64,000 nt of DNA, from assembly GCF_001690275.1 (NCBI RefSeq), contig NZ_LZGW01000007.1:1-64000 (forward strand), written 5' to 3'. The notes under the pieces are model-generated. The model was not told where the DNA came from. It saw only the letters and a program-made list of their open reading frames with translations, and ran no database searches. The translations under genes and the position numbers were made by a program. This DNA comes from Gilliamella sp. WF3-4. GTDB taxonomy: Bacteria > Pseudomonadota > Gammaproteobacteria > Enterobacterales > Orbaceae. How positions within the stretch are numbered: position 1 is the stretch's first letter; each line of letters begins with the position of its first letter. This document shows positions 1 to 11,567 of the stretch, one piece after another.

Positions 1-414
1 ACAATGGCACAACTCATAGCAATAGTAACCAAATGATTTTGTTGTAGTTGCTGTGCCCACGTTTTACGTGCCCCAGTTGGCACTAAAGCTTTTTTATGAT
101 TTCTTCCTGAAGCTGGGATTTTAAGCTCAGTTCGGCAAACATCTGCTTAAGCTTGCGGTTTTCAGCCTCCTGCTCCTTTAAGCGTTTGATATCCGACGTT
201 TCCATTCCGCTGTATTTTTCTCGCCATTTATAGAAAGTTGAATTACCCATTCCATATGTACGGCACAACTCTTTAACGGGTACACCTGCCTCTGCTTCTT
301 TTAAAATAGCGACGATTTGATGTTCAGTCATTTTTTTCATAATTAAATCCTCTTTTACTTTTATCATAGAGAATTTTCTACTTTTTTGCTGTACTATTTT
401 AGGGGGTAGTTACA
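1..414 (-). mobile_element. IS3-family fragment, unit 1 (cut by window start)
   Basis: This is the last 414 bases of a repeat unit. It holds the outer IS end at 409-414 (read TGTAAC on the minus strand), a complete orfA and the first codons of orfB. The part of orfB encoding the DDE catalytic core is absent from every complete unit, so no unit can encode its own transposase. Confidence 0.85.
83..340 (-). CDS. IS3-family transposase OrfA (unit 1)
   Basis: An 85-residue OrfA with an N-terminal helix-turn-helix (residues about 5-45, with the IS3-type GMGNSTFYKWREKYSGM segment) and a C-terminal leucine-zipper-like helix. The start chosen is the ATG at 340, preceded by AGAGGA at normal spacing. 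The end overlaps a slippery A6G stretch at 89-95 (minus strand); in intact IS3 elements a -1 shift there gives the OrfAB transposase. OrfA alone binds DNA but cannot transpose. With orfB truncated, this copy can at most make a regulatory fragment. Confidence 0.85.
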   Translation of the reverse strand: MKKMTEHQIVAILKEAEAGVPVKELCRTYGMGNSTFYKWREKYSGMETSDIKRLKEQEAENRKLKQMFAELSLKSQLQEEIIKKL

Positions 415-620
415 CGATGAAAACATTTAGGAAAGCCCCAGCGTAAATGCCGGTCTGTGATAGTATTCAACACCGAAATAATCACGGAATCATCCTGCAA
501 CTTAGGTTGATAATAGTAAGCACAACGGCTTAAGCCAACAATGGCACAACTCATAGCAATAGTAACCAAATGATTTTGTTGTAGTTGCTGTGCCCACGTT
601 TTACGTGCCCCAGTTGGCAC
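399..620 (-). pseudogene. Truncated IS3 orfB at the unit 1/unit 2 junction
   Basis: Begins in the -1 frame relative to orfA and encodes the start of an IS3 OrfB (GLSRCAYYYQPK, then HLRWGFPKCFH). At the junction it passes into the neighbouring IS terminus, which adds five unrelated residues before a stop. The integrase core with its DDE residues is missing, so the product would be inactive. Confidence 0.85.
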
Positions 621-951
621 TAAAGCTTTTTTATGATTTCTTCCTGAAGCTGGGATTTTAAGCTCAGTTCGGCAAACATCTGCTTAAGCTTGCGGTTTTC
701 AGCCTCCTGCTCCTTTAAGCGTTTGATATCCGACGTTTCCATTCCGCTGTATTTTTCTCGCCATTTATAGAAAGTTGAATTACCCATTCCATATGTACGG
801 CACAACTCTTTAACGGGTACACCTGCCTCTGCTTCTTTTAAAATAGCGACGATTTGATGTTCAGTCATTTTTTTCATAATTAAATCCTCTTTTACTTTTA
901 TCATAGAGAATTTTCTACTTTTTTGCTGTACTATTTTAGGGGGTAGTTACA
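415..951 (-). mobile_element. IS3-family fragment, unit 2
   Basis: Complete 537-bp unit. It starts inside orfB at the pentamer CGATG (415-419) and ends at the IS terminus at 951. The orfB reading frame is cut after about 65 codons and runs straight into the IS end of the neighbouring unit, giving a short out-of-family tail before a stop. Confidence 0.88.
620..877 (-). CDS. IS3-family transposase OrfA (unit 2)
   Basis: Same protein as the copy at 83-340, with the same AGAGGA-led ATG at 877 and the A6G slip site at 626-632. Multiple identical copies raise the possible dosage of this DNA-binding protein, which in IS3 elements can act as an inhibitor of transposition (family knowledge, not shown here). 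Confidence 0.85.
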   Translation of the reverse strand: MKKMTEHQIVAILKEAEAGVPVKELCRTYGMGNSTFYKWREKYSGMETSDIKRLKEQEAENRKLKQMFAELSLKSQLQEEIIKKL

Positions 952-1157
952 CGATGAAAACATTTAGGAAAGCCCCAGCGTAAATGCCGGTCTGTGATAG
1001 TATTCAACACCGAAATAATCACGGAATCATCCTGCAACTTAGGTTGATAATAGTAAGCACAACGGCTTAAGCCAACAATGGCACAACTCATAGCAATAGT
1101 AACCAAATGATTTTGTTGTAGTTGCTGTGCCCACGTTTTACGTGCCCCAGTTGGCAC
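936..1157 (-). pseudogene. Truncated IS3 orfB at the unit 2/unit 3 junction
   Basis: Same truncated reading frame as at 399-620, again fused to the adjacent IS terminus at the CGATG joint. Unit 1 holds a third copy, of which only the first 27 or so codons (about 1-82) lie in the window. Confidence 0.85.
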
Positions 1158-1488
1158 TAAAGCTTTTTTATGATTTCTTCCTGAAGCTGGGATTTTAAGC
1201 TCAGTTCGGCAAACATCTGCTTAAGCTTGCGGTTTTCAGCCTCCTGCTCCTTTAAGCGTTTGATATCCGACGTTTCCATTCCGCTGTATTTTTCTCGCCA
1301 TTTATAGAAAGTTGAATTACCCATTCCATATGTACGGCACAACTCTTTAACGGGTACACCTGCCTCTGCTTCTTTTAAAATAGCGACGATTTGATGTTCA
1401 GTCATTTTTTTCATAATTAAATCCTCTTTTACTTTTATCATAGAGAATTTTCTACTTTTTTGCTGTACTATTTTAGGGGATAGTTACA
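952..1488 (-). mobile_element. IS3-family fragment, unit 3 (right border of array)
   Basis: Last unit of the array. Its IS end at 1483-1488 abuts CGATG at 1489-1493, which belongs to the flanking adhesin sequence. The same five bases sit at every internal junction, so the duplication joint shows microhomology, or a target duplication that was carried along. A single base (1480) separates its terminus from those of the other units. Confidence 0.88.
1157..1414 (-). CDS. IS3-family transposase OrfA (unit 3)
   Basis: Third visible copy, with start ATG at 1414 and the slip site at 1163-1169. Its upstream region runs to the IS end at 1488 and then into the disrupted adhesin, so it is the only visible copy whose upstream DNA is not another IS unit. 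Confidence 0.85.
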   Translation of the reverse strand: MKKMTEHQIVAILKEAEAGVPVKELCRTYGMGNSTFYKWREKYSGMETSDIKRLKEQEAENRKLKQMFAELSLKSQLQEEIIKKL

Positions 1489-2186
1489 CGATGCCAATGA
1501 TTTGATATGGAATACACCCATTACACACGAAGAAATTACTGCCACTGTAACCAAAAATAACAGCGAATGATTCTTGGATTCATGCAGCTTGTTCGAGTGT
1601 GAGTTTGATTCCCTGTGAACCACAGTTAGAAGCAAAAGTATTTGTACGTGTCACTTTAAACGGCCCATTTGCCGATGATACTCAGATAAATTCCGGTAAT
1701 CCTATTCCATTTTTTAAGCCGAGTTTACCACAAACATTTGAATTAGTGGGTAGAAATAGACATAATGAAGAGATTGTAAAATATGGTTTTGTGTTGAAGC
1801 ACTGGTTTGTCCACCGTGGTGGTAGAGAAGGTAACCAATCAGAGCAAACCGCATGGTGTAGTGCGATAAATTATCGTATGCCAAAAGTAAAAGACTTGAC
1901 CAATGCGAAGTGTCGCCCCAACCCTCGCCCTCGCGACGATTTTCCTTGTAGAAATGGAATAGATGGCGCCTTACCCCAATCATCAGATTATAATACGTTA
2001 TTACGTCATGTTGATGCTGGCTTTATAACCGAGTGGGGGTCTTTGCTTAGTAATGCCGGCTTCAAGAACGACCTCTACTGGACTAGCGATAGCGATTTCT
2101 TCGTAGACTCGGGCTATGGTAAAGTAAAAAATCCAAATTCAAATTTTGTTTCTAGTATCAATTATGGTATTTGCGTTCACCCTTAA
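1489..2186 (+). pseudogene. 3' remnant of a DUF823-type adhesin/invasin, disrupted by the IS array
   Basis: The first readable frame (1490-1566) gives DANDLIWNTPITHEEITA and onward to a TGA at 1567-1569. The coding then continues one frame over, and from about 1599 to 2186 gives a C-terminal domain closely related to the adhesin at 41575-43194: KYGFVLKHWFVHRG, an AWC motif, KVKDLTNAKC, DAGFITEWG, YWTSD, and a final C-x-x-P. So the 5' part is cut off by the IS array and the remainder is frameshifted. A GTG at 1599 could in principle start a 195-residue piece, but there is no clear ribosome site or signal peptide. The family is predicted to be surface-exposed; the DUF823/SinH-like label is from memory of the family. 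Confidence 0.75.
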
Positions 2187-2399
2187 TACTGACTTCTTAA
2201 TTCTTATATAAAAGGATATGCAACTTGACATAAATCAAAGGTAAAGCTGTTAACGTATAATGCTCAACGTTAGTTAGTCTAAGTCGCCAAGCGAGCTAAC
2301 GTTAAGTGCGTTTGTACAGCCAGCATATGTTTTTAACGCTGGCGTAAAAGTGTTGTTTAATGAAGCAATTAACTGTTGTGTTTTATTAAGGATTCCTCC

Positions 2400-2454
2400 A
2401 AAAACAATCAGAAAAACATCAATAAAATCAATGCCTTTTCTGACTGTTTTTTTA
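2400..2454 (+). repeat. Dispersed intergenic palindromic repeat, copy 1
   Basis: Contains the shared core AATAAAATCAATG followed by TTTTCTGACTGTTTT. The right arm is complementary to AAAACAATCAGAAAA at the left, so this copy can form a stem of about 15 bases around an AT-rich loop. It is the most symmetrical copy in the window. Confidence 0.65.
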
Positions 2455-2626
2455 TTGATAGCGCATTCACATTTTATAAAAGTCAAAGGTTATTATTATT
2501 TATTCAGAGTTAGAAAATGTTAACATCACCGTAGCTTGTTACGTTATGGATAAGCTGATGAAAAATTGATATCGATTCGTTTTCGAGCATTCAGCGTAGT
2601 AAGTGTCTTTTTGGTTTTAAAGCAAA

Positions 2627-2662
2627 ATCATAAAAAAAACAATAAAATCAATGGTTGTTTTA
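2627..2662 (+). repeat. Dispersed intergenic repeat, partial copy 2
   Basis: Keeps AATAAAATCAATGGTTGTTTT but lacks the TCTGACTG arm. It looks like a decayed or truncated member of the same family. Confidence 0.4.
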
Positions 2663-2742
2663 ATTTCTTGTTGTTTCGCTCACAATGCTTTATTTGCTTG
2701 GTTGTTTACAAACATAATCCTAAACACTACACTAGTCAATGT

Positions 2743-2836
2743 TCTCAACGGGGTGCCCAGTGGGGCTGAGAATGTTAGATAAACTAACGTAACCCGTCGA
2801 ACCTGAACTGGATCATGCCAGCGGAGGGATTTGAGT
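2743..2836 (+). promoter_or_regulatory. TPP (thiamin pyrophosphate) riboswitch
   Basis: Carries the conserved thi-box elements in order: GGGGTGCCC, GGCTGAGAA, a variable P3 hairpin (GTTAG/CTAAC), ACCCGTCGAACCTGA, CTGGATCATGCCAGCGGAGGGA in two adjoining pieces, and a closing P1 stem CTCAA (2744-2748) with TTGAG (2831-2835). Established knowledge: this RNA binds TPP and represses expression. It lies about 50 bases before thiB, so it should shut off the thiBPQ importer when TPP is abundant. No strong terminator hairpin follows, which fits control of translation start or Rho-dependent control, as in many gammaproteobacteria (inference). Confidence 0.97.
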
Positions 2837-2887
2837 TATTATACCTACTCAAACCTTTTGTCTTTTATTTGCTATTTTGGAGGCAAA

Positions 2888-3892
2888 ATGTTTTGTAAAA
2901 AATTGTTATTATCTTTGGTATTATCTGCACTTTTTATGGCAAATATTGCAAATGCTACCAACATAAAACCTACCTTGATTGTGTATAGTTACAACTCTTT
3001 TATTTCTGAGTGGGGACCAGGGCGGGCAATTGAAAAGGGATTTGAAGCGCAGTGTGGTTGCGAAGTTGAGATTGTTACATTAGGCGATGGCGTGTCGATT
3101 TTAAATCGAATGCGTCTTGAGGGCGATAAGACCAATGCCGATGTTGTTTTGGGATTAGACAATAATCTTTTAGAACAGGCTAAACAAGCCAATATTGTTA
3201 TTCCTCACCAAATCAATAAACCCGATAATTTAAATACCAACTGGTGGGATGATGATTTTGTGCCTTATGATTTTGGCTATTTTGCTTTTATTTATAATCA
3301 ACAAAAAATCAGCAATCCACCACGCTCTATGCATGAATTAGTTGATAATAAAGCCAACTGGAAGATTATCTATCAAGATCCTAGAACTAGCACTCCGGGG
3401 TTAGGTTTATTATTTTGGATAAAGAATATTTATGGTGATGATGCCTCATCAGCATGGCAAAAAATAGCTAAAAACACCGTGACAGTAACTAAGGGCTGGA
3501 GTGAAGCTTATGGGCTATTTTTAAAGGGTGAAGCTGATTTTGTGCTTAGCTATAGCACTTCACCTGTTGCTCATATTATGAATGATAATGATCATCGTTA
3601 TGCTGCGGCTATTTTTGATGAAGGGCATTATCGTCAAGTTGAAGTTGCTGGTATTACTAAATATAGTCAGCAACCCGAATTAGCACGGGCTTTTTTACAA
3701 TATTTATTGACCCCCGATGTGCAACGTCAATTTGCTGAGAAAAATACCATGTACCCTATTATTAATACATCGTTACCCGAAGCTTTTAAGCAAGTTAAGC
3801 CTATAAATAAAGCGCTTGAGTTTGATGCAAAGCAAGTTGAACATAATCAAAAAACGTGGGTACGAGAATGGCAATCTGCCATTAGCAAGTAG
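2888..3892 (+). CDS. thiB: Thiamine ABC transporter substrate-binding protein
   Basis: A 334-residue periplasmic binding protein. The N-terminus is a classical signal peptide (KK, hydrophobic core, cleavage near ANA at about residue 23). The mature part has the ThiB-type segments VYSYNSFISEWGPG, LGDGVSILNRMRLEG, ADVVLGLDNNLL and PYDFGYFAF. The ATG at 2888 has GGAGG seven bases upstream; a more upstream in-frame start would fall inside the riboswitch. It delivers thiamine (and its phosphates in characterised homologues) to ThiPQ, and is first in a three-gene operon under the TPP riboswitch. Confidence 0.95.
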   Translation: MFCKKLLLSLVLSALFMANIANATNIKPTLIVYSYNSFISEWGPGRAIEKGFEAQCGCEVEIVTLGDGVSILNRMRLEGDKTNADVVLGLDNNLLEQAKQANIVIPHQINKPDNLNTNWWDDDFVPYDFGYFAFIYNQQKISNPPRSMHELVDNKANWKIIYQDPRTSTPGLGLLFWIKNIYGDDASSAWQKIAKNTVTVTKGWSEAYGLFLKGEADFVLSYSTSPVAHIMNDNDHRYAAAIFDEGHYRQVEVAGITKYSQQPELARAFLQYLLTPDVQRQFAEKNTMYPIINTSLPEAFKQVKPINKALEFDAKQVEHNQKTWVREWQSAISK

Positions 3893-3906
3893 TTTTATTT
3901 TACCTA

Positions 3907-5496
3907 ATGTTGAAGTTAAGAATATTACTCCCAGGAATTAGCGCTGCTAGCCTGATCTTAATGATATTAGGCGCAGCACTCTTTGCGCTTTGTTTGACTG
4001 CGATTAAATTTAATAATTTAGTCGTCTATTTTGATGAGTATTTATTACATGTTATTTGGATAACTTTATTTCAAGCAACATTATCGACTTTATTATCTGT
4101 ATTATTGGCAATTATCATGGCTAAAGCTTTGTCGATGATTGATTTTTTAGGTAAAAGATTATTATTGCGCATTATGCCAATTACCTTTATTTTACCGACA
4201 CTTGTTGTCGTCACTGGGCTGTTGTCGGTTTATGGTAAACAGGGCTTATTAGCGGCTGTTTTCGGTTATTTTGGTGTGCCATTTATGACATCGATTTATG
4301 GATTAACAGGCATTTTACTTGCACATGTATTTTTAAATTTTCCGTATGCTTGCTGTCTATTCTATCGAACGTTAAATAGTGCACCAGTTGAACACAAACA
4401 GCTAGCAGCACAATTAAACTTTTCAAGTTTTACTTACTTTAAATTGATTGAGTGGCCATTACTGCGTCGGCAACTGTTCCCGATGGCTGCGCTTATTTTT
4501 ATGCTGTGTTTTTCTAGCTTTGCGATCGTATTAGCGCTAGGAGGCGGACCAAAATATACAACATTTGAAGTCGCCATTTATCAATCTATTCGTGATTTAG
4601 ATTTAGCTCAAGCTGTGCTTTTAGCTTGTTTACAGTTTATTTGTTGTGTTTGTTTTATTTGTTTGATGCAAAAATTTACTCATAACAATAACCACCATCA
4701 AAAACCTAATACATGCTATGTTAGGCAAAGTTACCGTTTGCCTGTTTCAAATCATTTAGCCTTTTTATGTATGATTATTATTGTTATTGGTGGGTTATTT
4801 ATTTTGCTACCGATTATGACCCTACTCATTGAAGGGGGATATTTTTTTCAATGGTCATTTTTAACTGAGTCTTTTCAACAGGCAGTTGTGTTTTCATTAT
4901 TAATTGCTTTTGGCTCTGCTACTATTGCCATGTTGCTAGCATTGTTATTACTTTATACTAATAGCCGTTTGTTAATTAATCACAAAATACAGTGGAGTAA
5001 TCAATTAATGTTAGTTGGATCGCTGATTTTAATTATTCCAAGCATGGTATTTTCATCAGGTCTATTTTTATTATTATTTCCCTTTGCGCATAGTTTTATC
5101 GTTGTTTGCTTTTTAATTATGCTATGTAATGGTTTGATGGCATTGCCTTTTATATTGAAAAATCTTGCTGTACCTATGTTTGATGTTGTATCGCGCTATT
5201 GGCAATTAAGTCAATCACTTAATATTAATGGCTTTTTTCACTTTTATTTGATTGAATATAAAGCACTAAAAAGATTAATTATCCAGAGTTTTGCTTTATC
5301 TGCAATATTATCATTGGGTGATTTTGGTATTATTGCTTTATTTGGTGGAAAATCAGTGACCACATTACCGTATTATTTGTATGAACAAATATCAAGTTAT
5401 CATTATAAAGAAAGCGCCGTAACGGCCGCATTATTGTTAATCTTATCTTTTAGTTTATTGGTTGTGATGGATTATGATCGAACTAAATCAAATTAA
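3907..5496 (+). CDS. thiP: Thiamine ABC transporter permease
   Basis: A 529-residue inner-membrane protein with two homologous ABC permease halves, each with several hydrophobic segments. The cytoplasmic coupling loops are visible as EHKQLAAQLNFSSFTYFKLIEWPLLRRQ (given in part: EHKQLAAQLN, near residue 160) and SRYWQLSQSLNINGFFHFY (near residue 435). It forms the membrane channel for thiamine taken from ThiB. It follows thiB by 14 bases and overlaps thiQ by 23 bases, which supports translational coupling. Length fits the family (about 530). Confidence 0.94.
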   Translation: MLKLRILLPGISAASLILMILGAALFALCLTAIKFNNLVVYFDEYLLHVIWITLFQATLSTLLSVLLAIIMAKALSMIDFLGKRLLLRIMPITFILPTLVVVTGLLSVYGKQGLLAAVFGYFGVPFMTSIYGLTGILLAHVFLNFPYACCLFYRTLNSAPVEHKQLAAQLNFSSFTYFKLIEWPLLRRQLFPMAALIFMLCFSSFAIVLALGGGPKYTTFEVAIYQSIRDLDLAQAVLLACLQFICCVCFICLMQKFTHNNNHHQKPNTCYVRQSYRLPVSNHLAFLCMIIIVIGGLFILLPIMTLLIEGGYFFQWSFLTESFQQAVVFSLLIAFGSATIAMLLALLLLYTNSRLLINHKIQWSNQLMLVGSLILIIPSMVFSSGLFLLLFPFAHSFIVVCFLIMLCNGLMALPFILKNLAVPMFDVVSRYWQLSQSLNINGFFHFYLIEYKALKRLIIQSFALSAILSLGDFGIIALFGGKSVTTLPYYLYEQISSYHYKESAVTAALLLILSFSLLVVMDYDRTKSN

Positions 5497-6178
5497 TTAT
5501 CATTACGATAATTTTAAAATGCATTTTAATCTCAAAATTGCAGCAAAAGAAAAAGTCGTCATTATTGGACGCAGTGGTGCTGGTAAAAGTACCTTGTTAA
5601 ATTTGATTGCTGGATTTGTTTCACCAAACTCGGGGCAAATTTTACTTAACCATCAAAATATGACTCGCACCTTGCCAGGCAAACGCCCCGTTTCGATTTT
5701 ATTTCAACGTAATAATTTATTTAACCATTTAACCATTGAGCAAAATATTGGTTTAGGTATAAAACCTTGTTTAAAACTGAATGCATCTGAACGGCAAACA
5801 ATAGAAGATATGCTAGTTAAGGTTAGTTTAGCAGGCTTTAACAATCGTTATCCTAATCAGCTTTCAGGCGGGCAACGGCAACGTGTGGCATTAGCGCGTT
5901 GTTTAATTCAGCATCGCCCTGTTTTATTGTTAGACGAACCATTTTCAGCGCTCGATCAAGCTCTGCGTTTTGAAATGTTGGCGTTAGTGGATCAAATTTG
6001 TGATGATTTCAATTTAACTTTAATGATGGTATCACACTATCTTGATGATTCACTTAATTATTTTTCACGTTGTTTGGTGGTTGATAATGGCAACATTGTT
6101 TTTAACGATTTACCAACACAGCTTGCACAATCTAAACATAACGAAATTGCCAAAATGTTGGGTTTTAATTATTCTTAA
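5474..6178 (+). CDS. thiQ: Thiamine ABC transporter ATP-binding protein
   Basis: A 234-residue ABC ATPase with Walker A GRSGAGKST (about residues 33-41), signature LSGGQRQRVALARC (about 129-142), Walker B VLLLDEPFSALD (about 149-160) and the switch histidine in MMVSHYLDD. It powers thiamine import with ThiP. The start overlaps the end of thiP, as in E. coli. No clear terminator follows within the next 100 bases. Confidence 0.94.
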   Translation: MIELNQINYHYDNFKMHFNLKIAAKEKVVIIGRSGAGKSTLLNLIAGFVSPNSGQILLNHQNMTRTLPGKRPVSILFQRNNLFNHLTIEQNIGLGIKPCLKLNASERQTIEDMLVKVSLAGFNNRYPNQLSGGQRQRVALARCLIQHRPVLLLDEPFSALDQALRFEMLALVDQICDDFNLTLMMVSHYLDDSLNYFSRCLVVDNGNIVFNDLPTQLAQSKHNEIAKMLGFNYS

Positions 6179-6523
6179 AAAGGGTTGAAGCTTGGAAATA
6201 ACACTTTTACCTGCCTATTTTATTATTCAATATTAAACAAGTTGTAATTTTATTGAGTTAAAAAATTGCGATTAATTGACTAATTACAAATTTATTAATT
6301 AGATATTTATAAATTGCACTATCTCTATTTTGTTGGTCAACGCTTAAGATTTAATTAATCTATTTAGCTTAAATTACCTTAATTATTAACAACTTTAATT
6401 AATTATTTATGCAAAATGGCCATATATGCCATAAGTTTAGTTGTTCGGCACTTAGCTCTGATAGCTTATTTTTCACTTATTTGTTTGTGCTTTACCGCTA
6501 TATATTTTTATTTATGATCACGA

Positions 6524-6709
6524 CGAAGATGTTTATCAAATACCATCCCAGAATATATTAGTAAGAAACGAGAAAACACCGACTTGAACTGTGTTTTCTG
6601 CTTTGGTTATCGCTAGCGTGAATATCAACGTATACAAACCATTATCAAACTGGTATGTCCAAACTGTGTCAATCGAAAATTTAGCACACAAAAGGTAATT
6701 CACACATGA
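6524..6709 (+). pseudogene. Relic of a small zinc-ribbon-like protein
   Basis: One frame reads a CVFC knuckle (6590-6601), then a TAG at 6614-6616, and resumes in the same frame to a CPNC knuckle (6656-6667) with basic residues, ending at TGA 6707-6709. Two CxxC pairs about 18 residues apart look like a treble-clef or zinc-ribbon core. No start codon or ribosome site is evident and the frame is interrupted, so it is called a relic. The family is not recognised. Confidence 0.3.
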
Positions 6710-6768
6710 TTAGTTTTTGCTGGATTAAGTGATAGCTTATATATTACTGAAAAAATTTTAGTTAATCG

Positions 6769-6852
6769 GAAATTTTCCATGAATCGATCTGTTGGATTGG
6801 TGATCCTTATGATAAAAAAGGGTTAATTGATTTTGATAAATTAGAAAAGTAG
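6769..6852 (+). pseudogene. Unrecognised C-terminal coding fragment
   Basis: A 27-codon open stretch reads FHESICWIGDPYDKKGLIDF and ends KLEK-stop at 6850-6852. Residue use is protein-like, but there is no start. It could be the tail of the same lost gene as the zinc-ribbon relic upstream or of another. No family assigned. Confidence 0.2.
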
Positions 6853-6890
6853 TTATCGTCGGTGTTTACACCGCCACTTAAGGTGTGATA

Positions 6891-6906
6891 TTGTATATTT
6901 ATACAG
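6891..6906 (+). promoter_or_regulatory. Candidate LexA (SOS) box for dinB
   Basis: TTGTATATTTATACAG matches the gammaproteobacterial SOS pattern CTGT-N8-ACAG except for the first C, with AT alternation in the centre. It ends 28 bases before the dinB start, a normal operator position. It supports SOS control of the polymerase, as in E. coli. Confidence 0.6.
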
Positions 6907-6934
6907 TTATATTTTATTTGCCGTAATACCGTTT

Positions 6935-7990
6935 ATGCGAAAAATTATTCATGTTGATATGGATTGTTTTTATGCCGCTGTTGAAATGAGAGATAATCCC
7001 CGTTATCGTAATATGCCTATTGCGGTGGGGGGCGATCCTCGTAAGCGCGGTGTGGTGGCTACTGCCAATTATTTAGCACGCCAATATGGTGTGCACAGTG
7101 CAATGTCAATGGCACAAGCTATAAAACTGTGCCCCAATCTTAAAATTATACCAGGCAGACATGCAGTCTATAAAGAAGTATCAAACCAGATCCACCAAAT
7201 ATTTAAGCGGTATACTCAAGCGATTGAGGCGCTATCACTTGACGAAGCTTATCTTGATGTGACCGATTGTAAGCTGTGTCACGGGTCGGCAACCTTGATT
7301 GCGCAAGATATCCGCCAAGCTATTTTTAAGGAACTTGAGTTAACCGCATCGGCAGGTGTTGCCCCATTGAAGTTTCTTGCCAAAATCGCATCTGACATGA
7401 ACAAACCTAATGGTCAATATGTGATAACACCTGATGAAGTTGATAGCTTTATTGAACAGCTTCCTTTAAAAAAAATTCCTGGTGTGGGCAAAGTGACTGA
7501 AAAAAAATTAGCTGATTTGGGATTATTTACCTGTCAAGATATAGTCAATTATGATGTGACTAAATTATTTAACCATTTTGGCAAATTTGGGCGAGTCTTG
7601 TATGAACGATGCCAAGGTATTGATGAAAGAGAAGTGTGTAATGACAGGCAACGCAAATCGGTTGGTGTCGAGCGCACTTTAGTTGATGATATTCATCATT
7701 GGGAAGCGTGTTTATTACAGTTTGATCCATTATTTGAAGAGCTTGAAAAACGATTAAGTAAAGTGCGTTCTGATTTATCGATCGCTCGGCAGGGGGTCAA
7801 ATTTAAGTTCGATGATTTTCAACTTACCACTCAAGAGCATGTCTGGTCAAAATTAGATAAAGCCGATTTAATTAAACAAGCCCATAAAGTTTGGCTAGAA
7901 CGTCGTAACGGGCGTGGCGTTCGGTTAATTGGTTTTCATGTCACGTTAATCGATCCACAAGTTGAAAAACAGCTCATTTTTCCATTTTAA
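6935..7990 (+). CDS. dinB: DNA polymerase IV (Y-family translesion polymerase)
   Basis: A 351-residue protein that starts directly with the Y-family palm motif HVDMDCFYAAVE (metal ligand Asp8). It has the steric-gate region FY, the second metal motif SLDEAYLDV near residue 101, the helix-hairpin-helix PGVGKVTEKKLADLG and a little-finger domain ending in the clamp-binding tail QLIFPF. It copies past damaged bases and is error-prone. Length equals E. coli DinB. The LexA-like box upstream suggests SOS induction. A hairpin terminator follows. Confidence 0.96.
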   Translation: MRKIIHVDMDCFYAAVEMRDNPRYRNMPIAVGGDPRKRGVVATANYLARQYGVHSAMSMAQAIKLCPNLKIIPGRHAVYKEVSNQIHQIFKRYTQAIEALSLDEAYLDVTDCKLCHGSATLIAQDIRQAIFKELELTASAGVAPLKFLAKIASDMNKPNGQYVITPDEVDSFIEQLPLKKIPGVGKVTEKKLADLGLFTCQDIVNYDVTKLFNHFGKFGRVLYERCQGIDEREVCNDRQRKSVGVERTLVDDIHHWEACLLQFDPLFEELEKRLSKVRSDLSIARQGVKFKFDDFQLTTQEHVWSKLDKADLIKQAHKVWLERRNGRGVRLIGFHVTLIDPQVEKQLIFPF

Positions 7991-8009
7991 GCTTTTTTCT
8001 TATAAAAAA

Positions 8010-8040
8010 GAGGATGCAGGCAAAGCCTGTATTCATCCTC
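8010..8040. terminator. Bidirectional terminator between dinB and the beta-glucosidase gene
   Basis: GAGGAT/ATCCTC outer arms enclose CAGGC-AAA-GCCTG. An A-rich run precedes it and an AT-rich run follows, so it can end the two converging transcripts. Confidence 0.7.
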
Positions 8041-8069
8041 ATAATCATTTATCAATTAATGGATAATTA

Positions 8070-11391
<3,322 letters not shown>

Positions 11392-11470
11392 CCATTAAGC
11401 TCCTTAAAATCAATTCAGTAAGCTTATCTTATAGATAATTTTATAATTGTTAATGACCAATTATATTGTT

Positions 11471-11486
11471 TGTGATCTAGATCGAC
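11471..11486 (-). promoter_or_regulatory. Candidate CRP (cAMP receptor protein) site
   Basis: TGTGATCTAGATCGAC matches the CRP consensus TGTGA-N6-TCACA at all left-arm positions, with TCTAGA in the centre. The right arm is imperfect. It lies 80 bases before the PTS gene and 82 before the regulator, fitting catabolite control of beta-glucoside use. Confidence 0.55.
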
Positions 11487-11567
11487 TTTTTATACTATTT
11501 AACTTAACTTAACATAAGCAATATAAAATAATATGTAAATTATTGGGCGAATAGCAAAGAGATATAA

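Larger units (their letters stand above)
1..1488 (-). repeat. Tandem array of 537-bp truncated IS3-family units
   Basis: The same 537-bp block recurs head to tail: position 1 matches 538 and 1075, and the junctions fall at 414/415, 951/952 and 1488/1489. Two complete units and the end of a third are visible, and the array runs out of the window on the left, so the copy number is unknown. Each unit carries orfA, the start of orfB and one IS end (TGTAACTA on the minus strand). The units look identical except for one G-to-A change in the terminal repeat at 1480. Near-identity implies recent amplification or homogenisation, but collapsed or expanded assembly of a repeat cannot be excluded. Confidence 0.93.
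2187..2742. other. Intergenic stretch with two copies of a dispersed repeat
   Basis: No convincing gene. Short open frames here lack ribosome sites and family features. It holds one good and one partial copy of the intergenic repeat described separately. The promoter of the thiamine operon should lie just upstream of the riboswitch at 2743. Confidence 0.6.
6179..6890. other. Gene-free gap with decayed coding fragments
   Basis: Very AT-rich stretch between thiQ and dinB. It holds two short degenerate coding fragments listed separately and otherwise nothing recognisable. It looks like a decayed gene neighbourhood. Confidence 0.5.

Noticed and set aside
1-1488. Array considered as a CRISPR or satellite-type structure
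   Set aside because: Units are 537 bases long, contiguous, and encode IS3 proteins.
1714-1983. Minus-strand frame within the adhesin remnant
   Set aside because: Antisense to sequence that clearly encodes the adhesin domain.
2831-2887. Upstream in-frame start for thiB
   Set aside because: It would begin inside the P1 stem of the TPP riboswitch and put extra residues before a clean signal peptide; the ATG at 2888 has a strong ribosome site.
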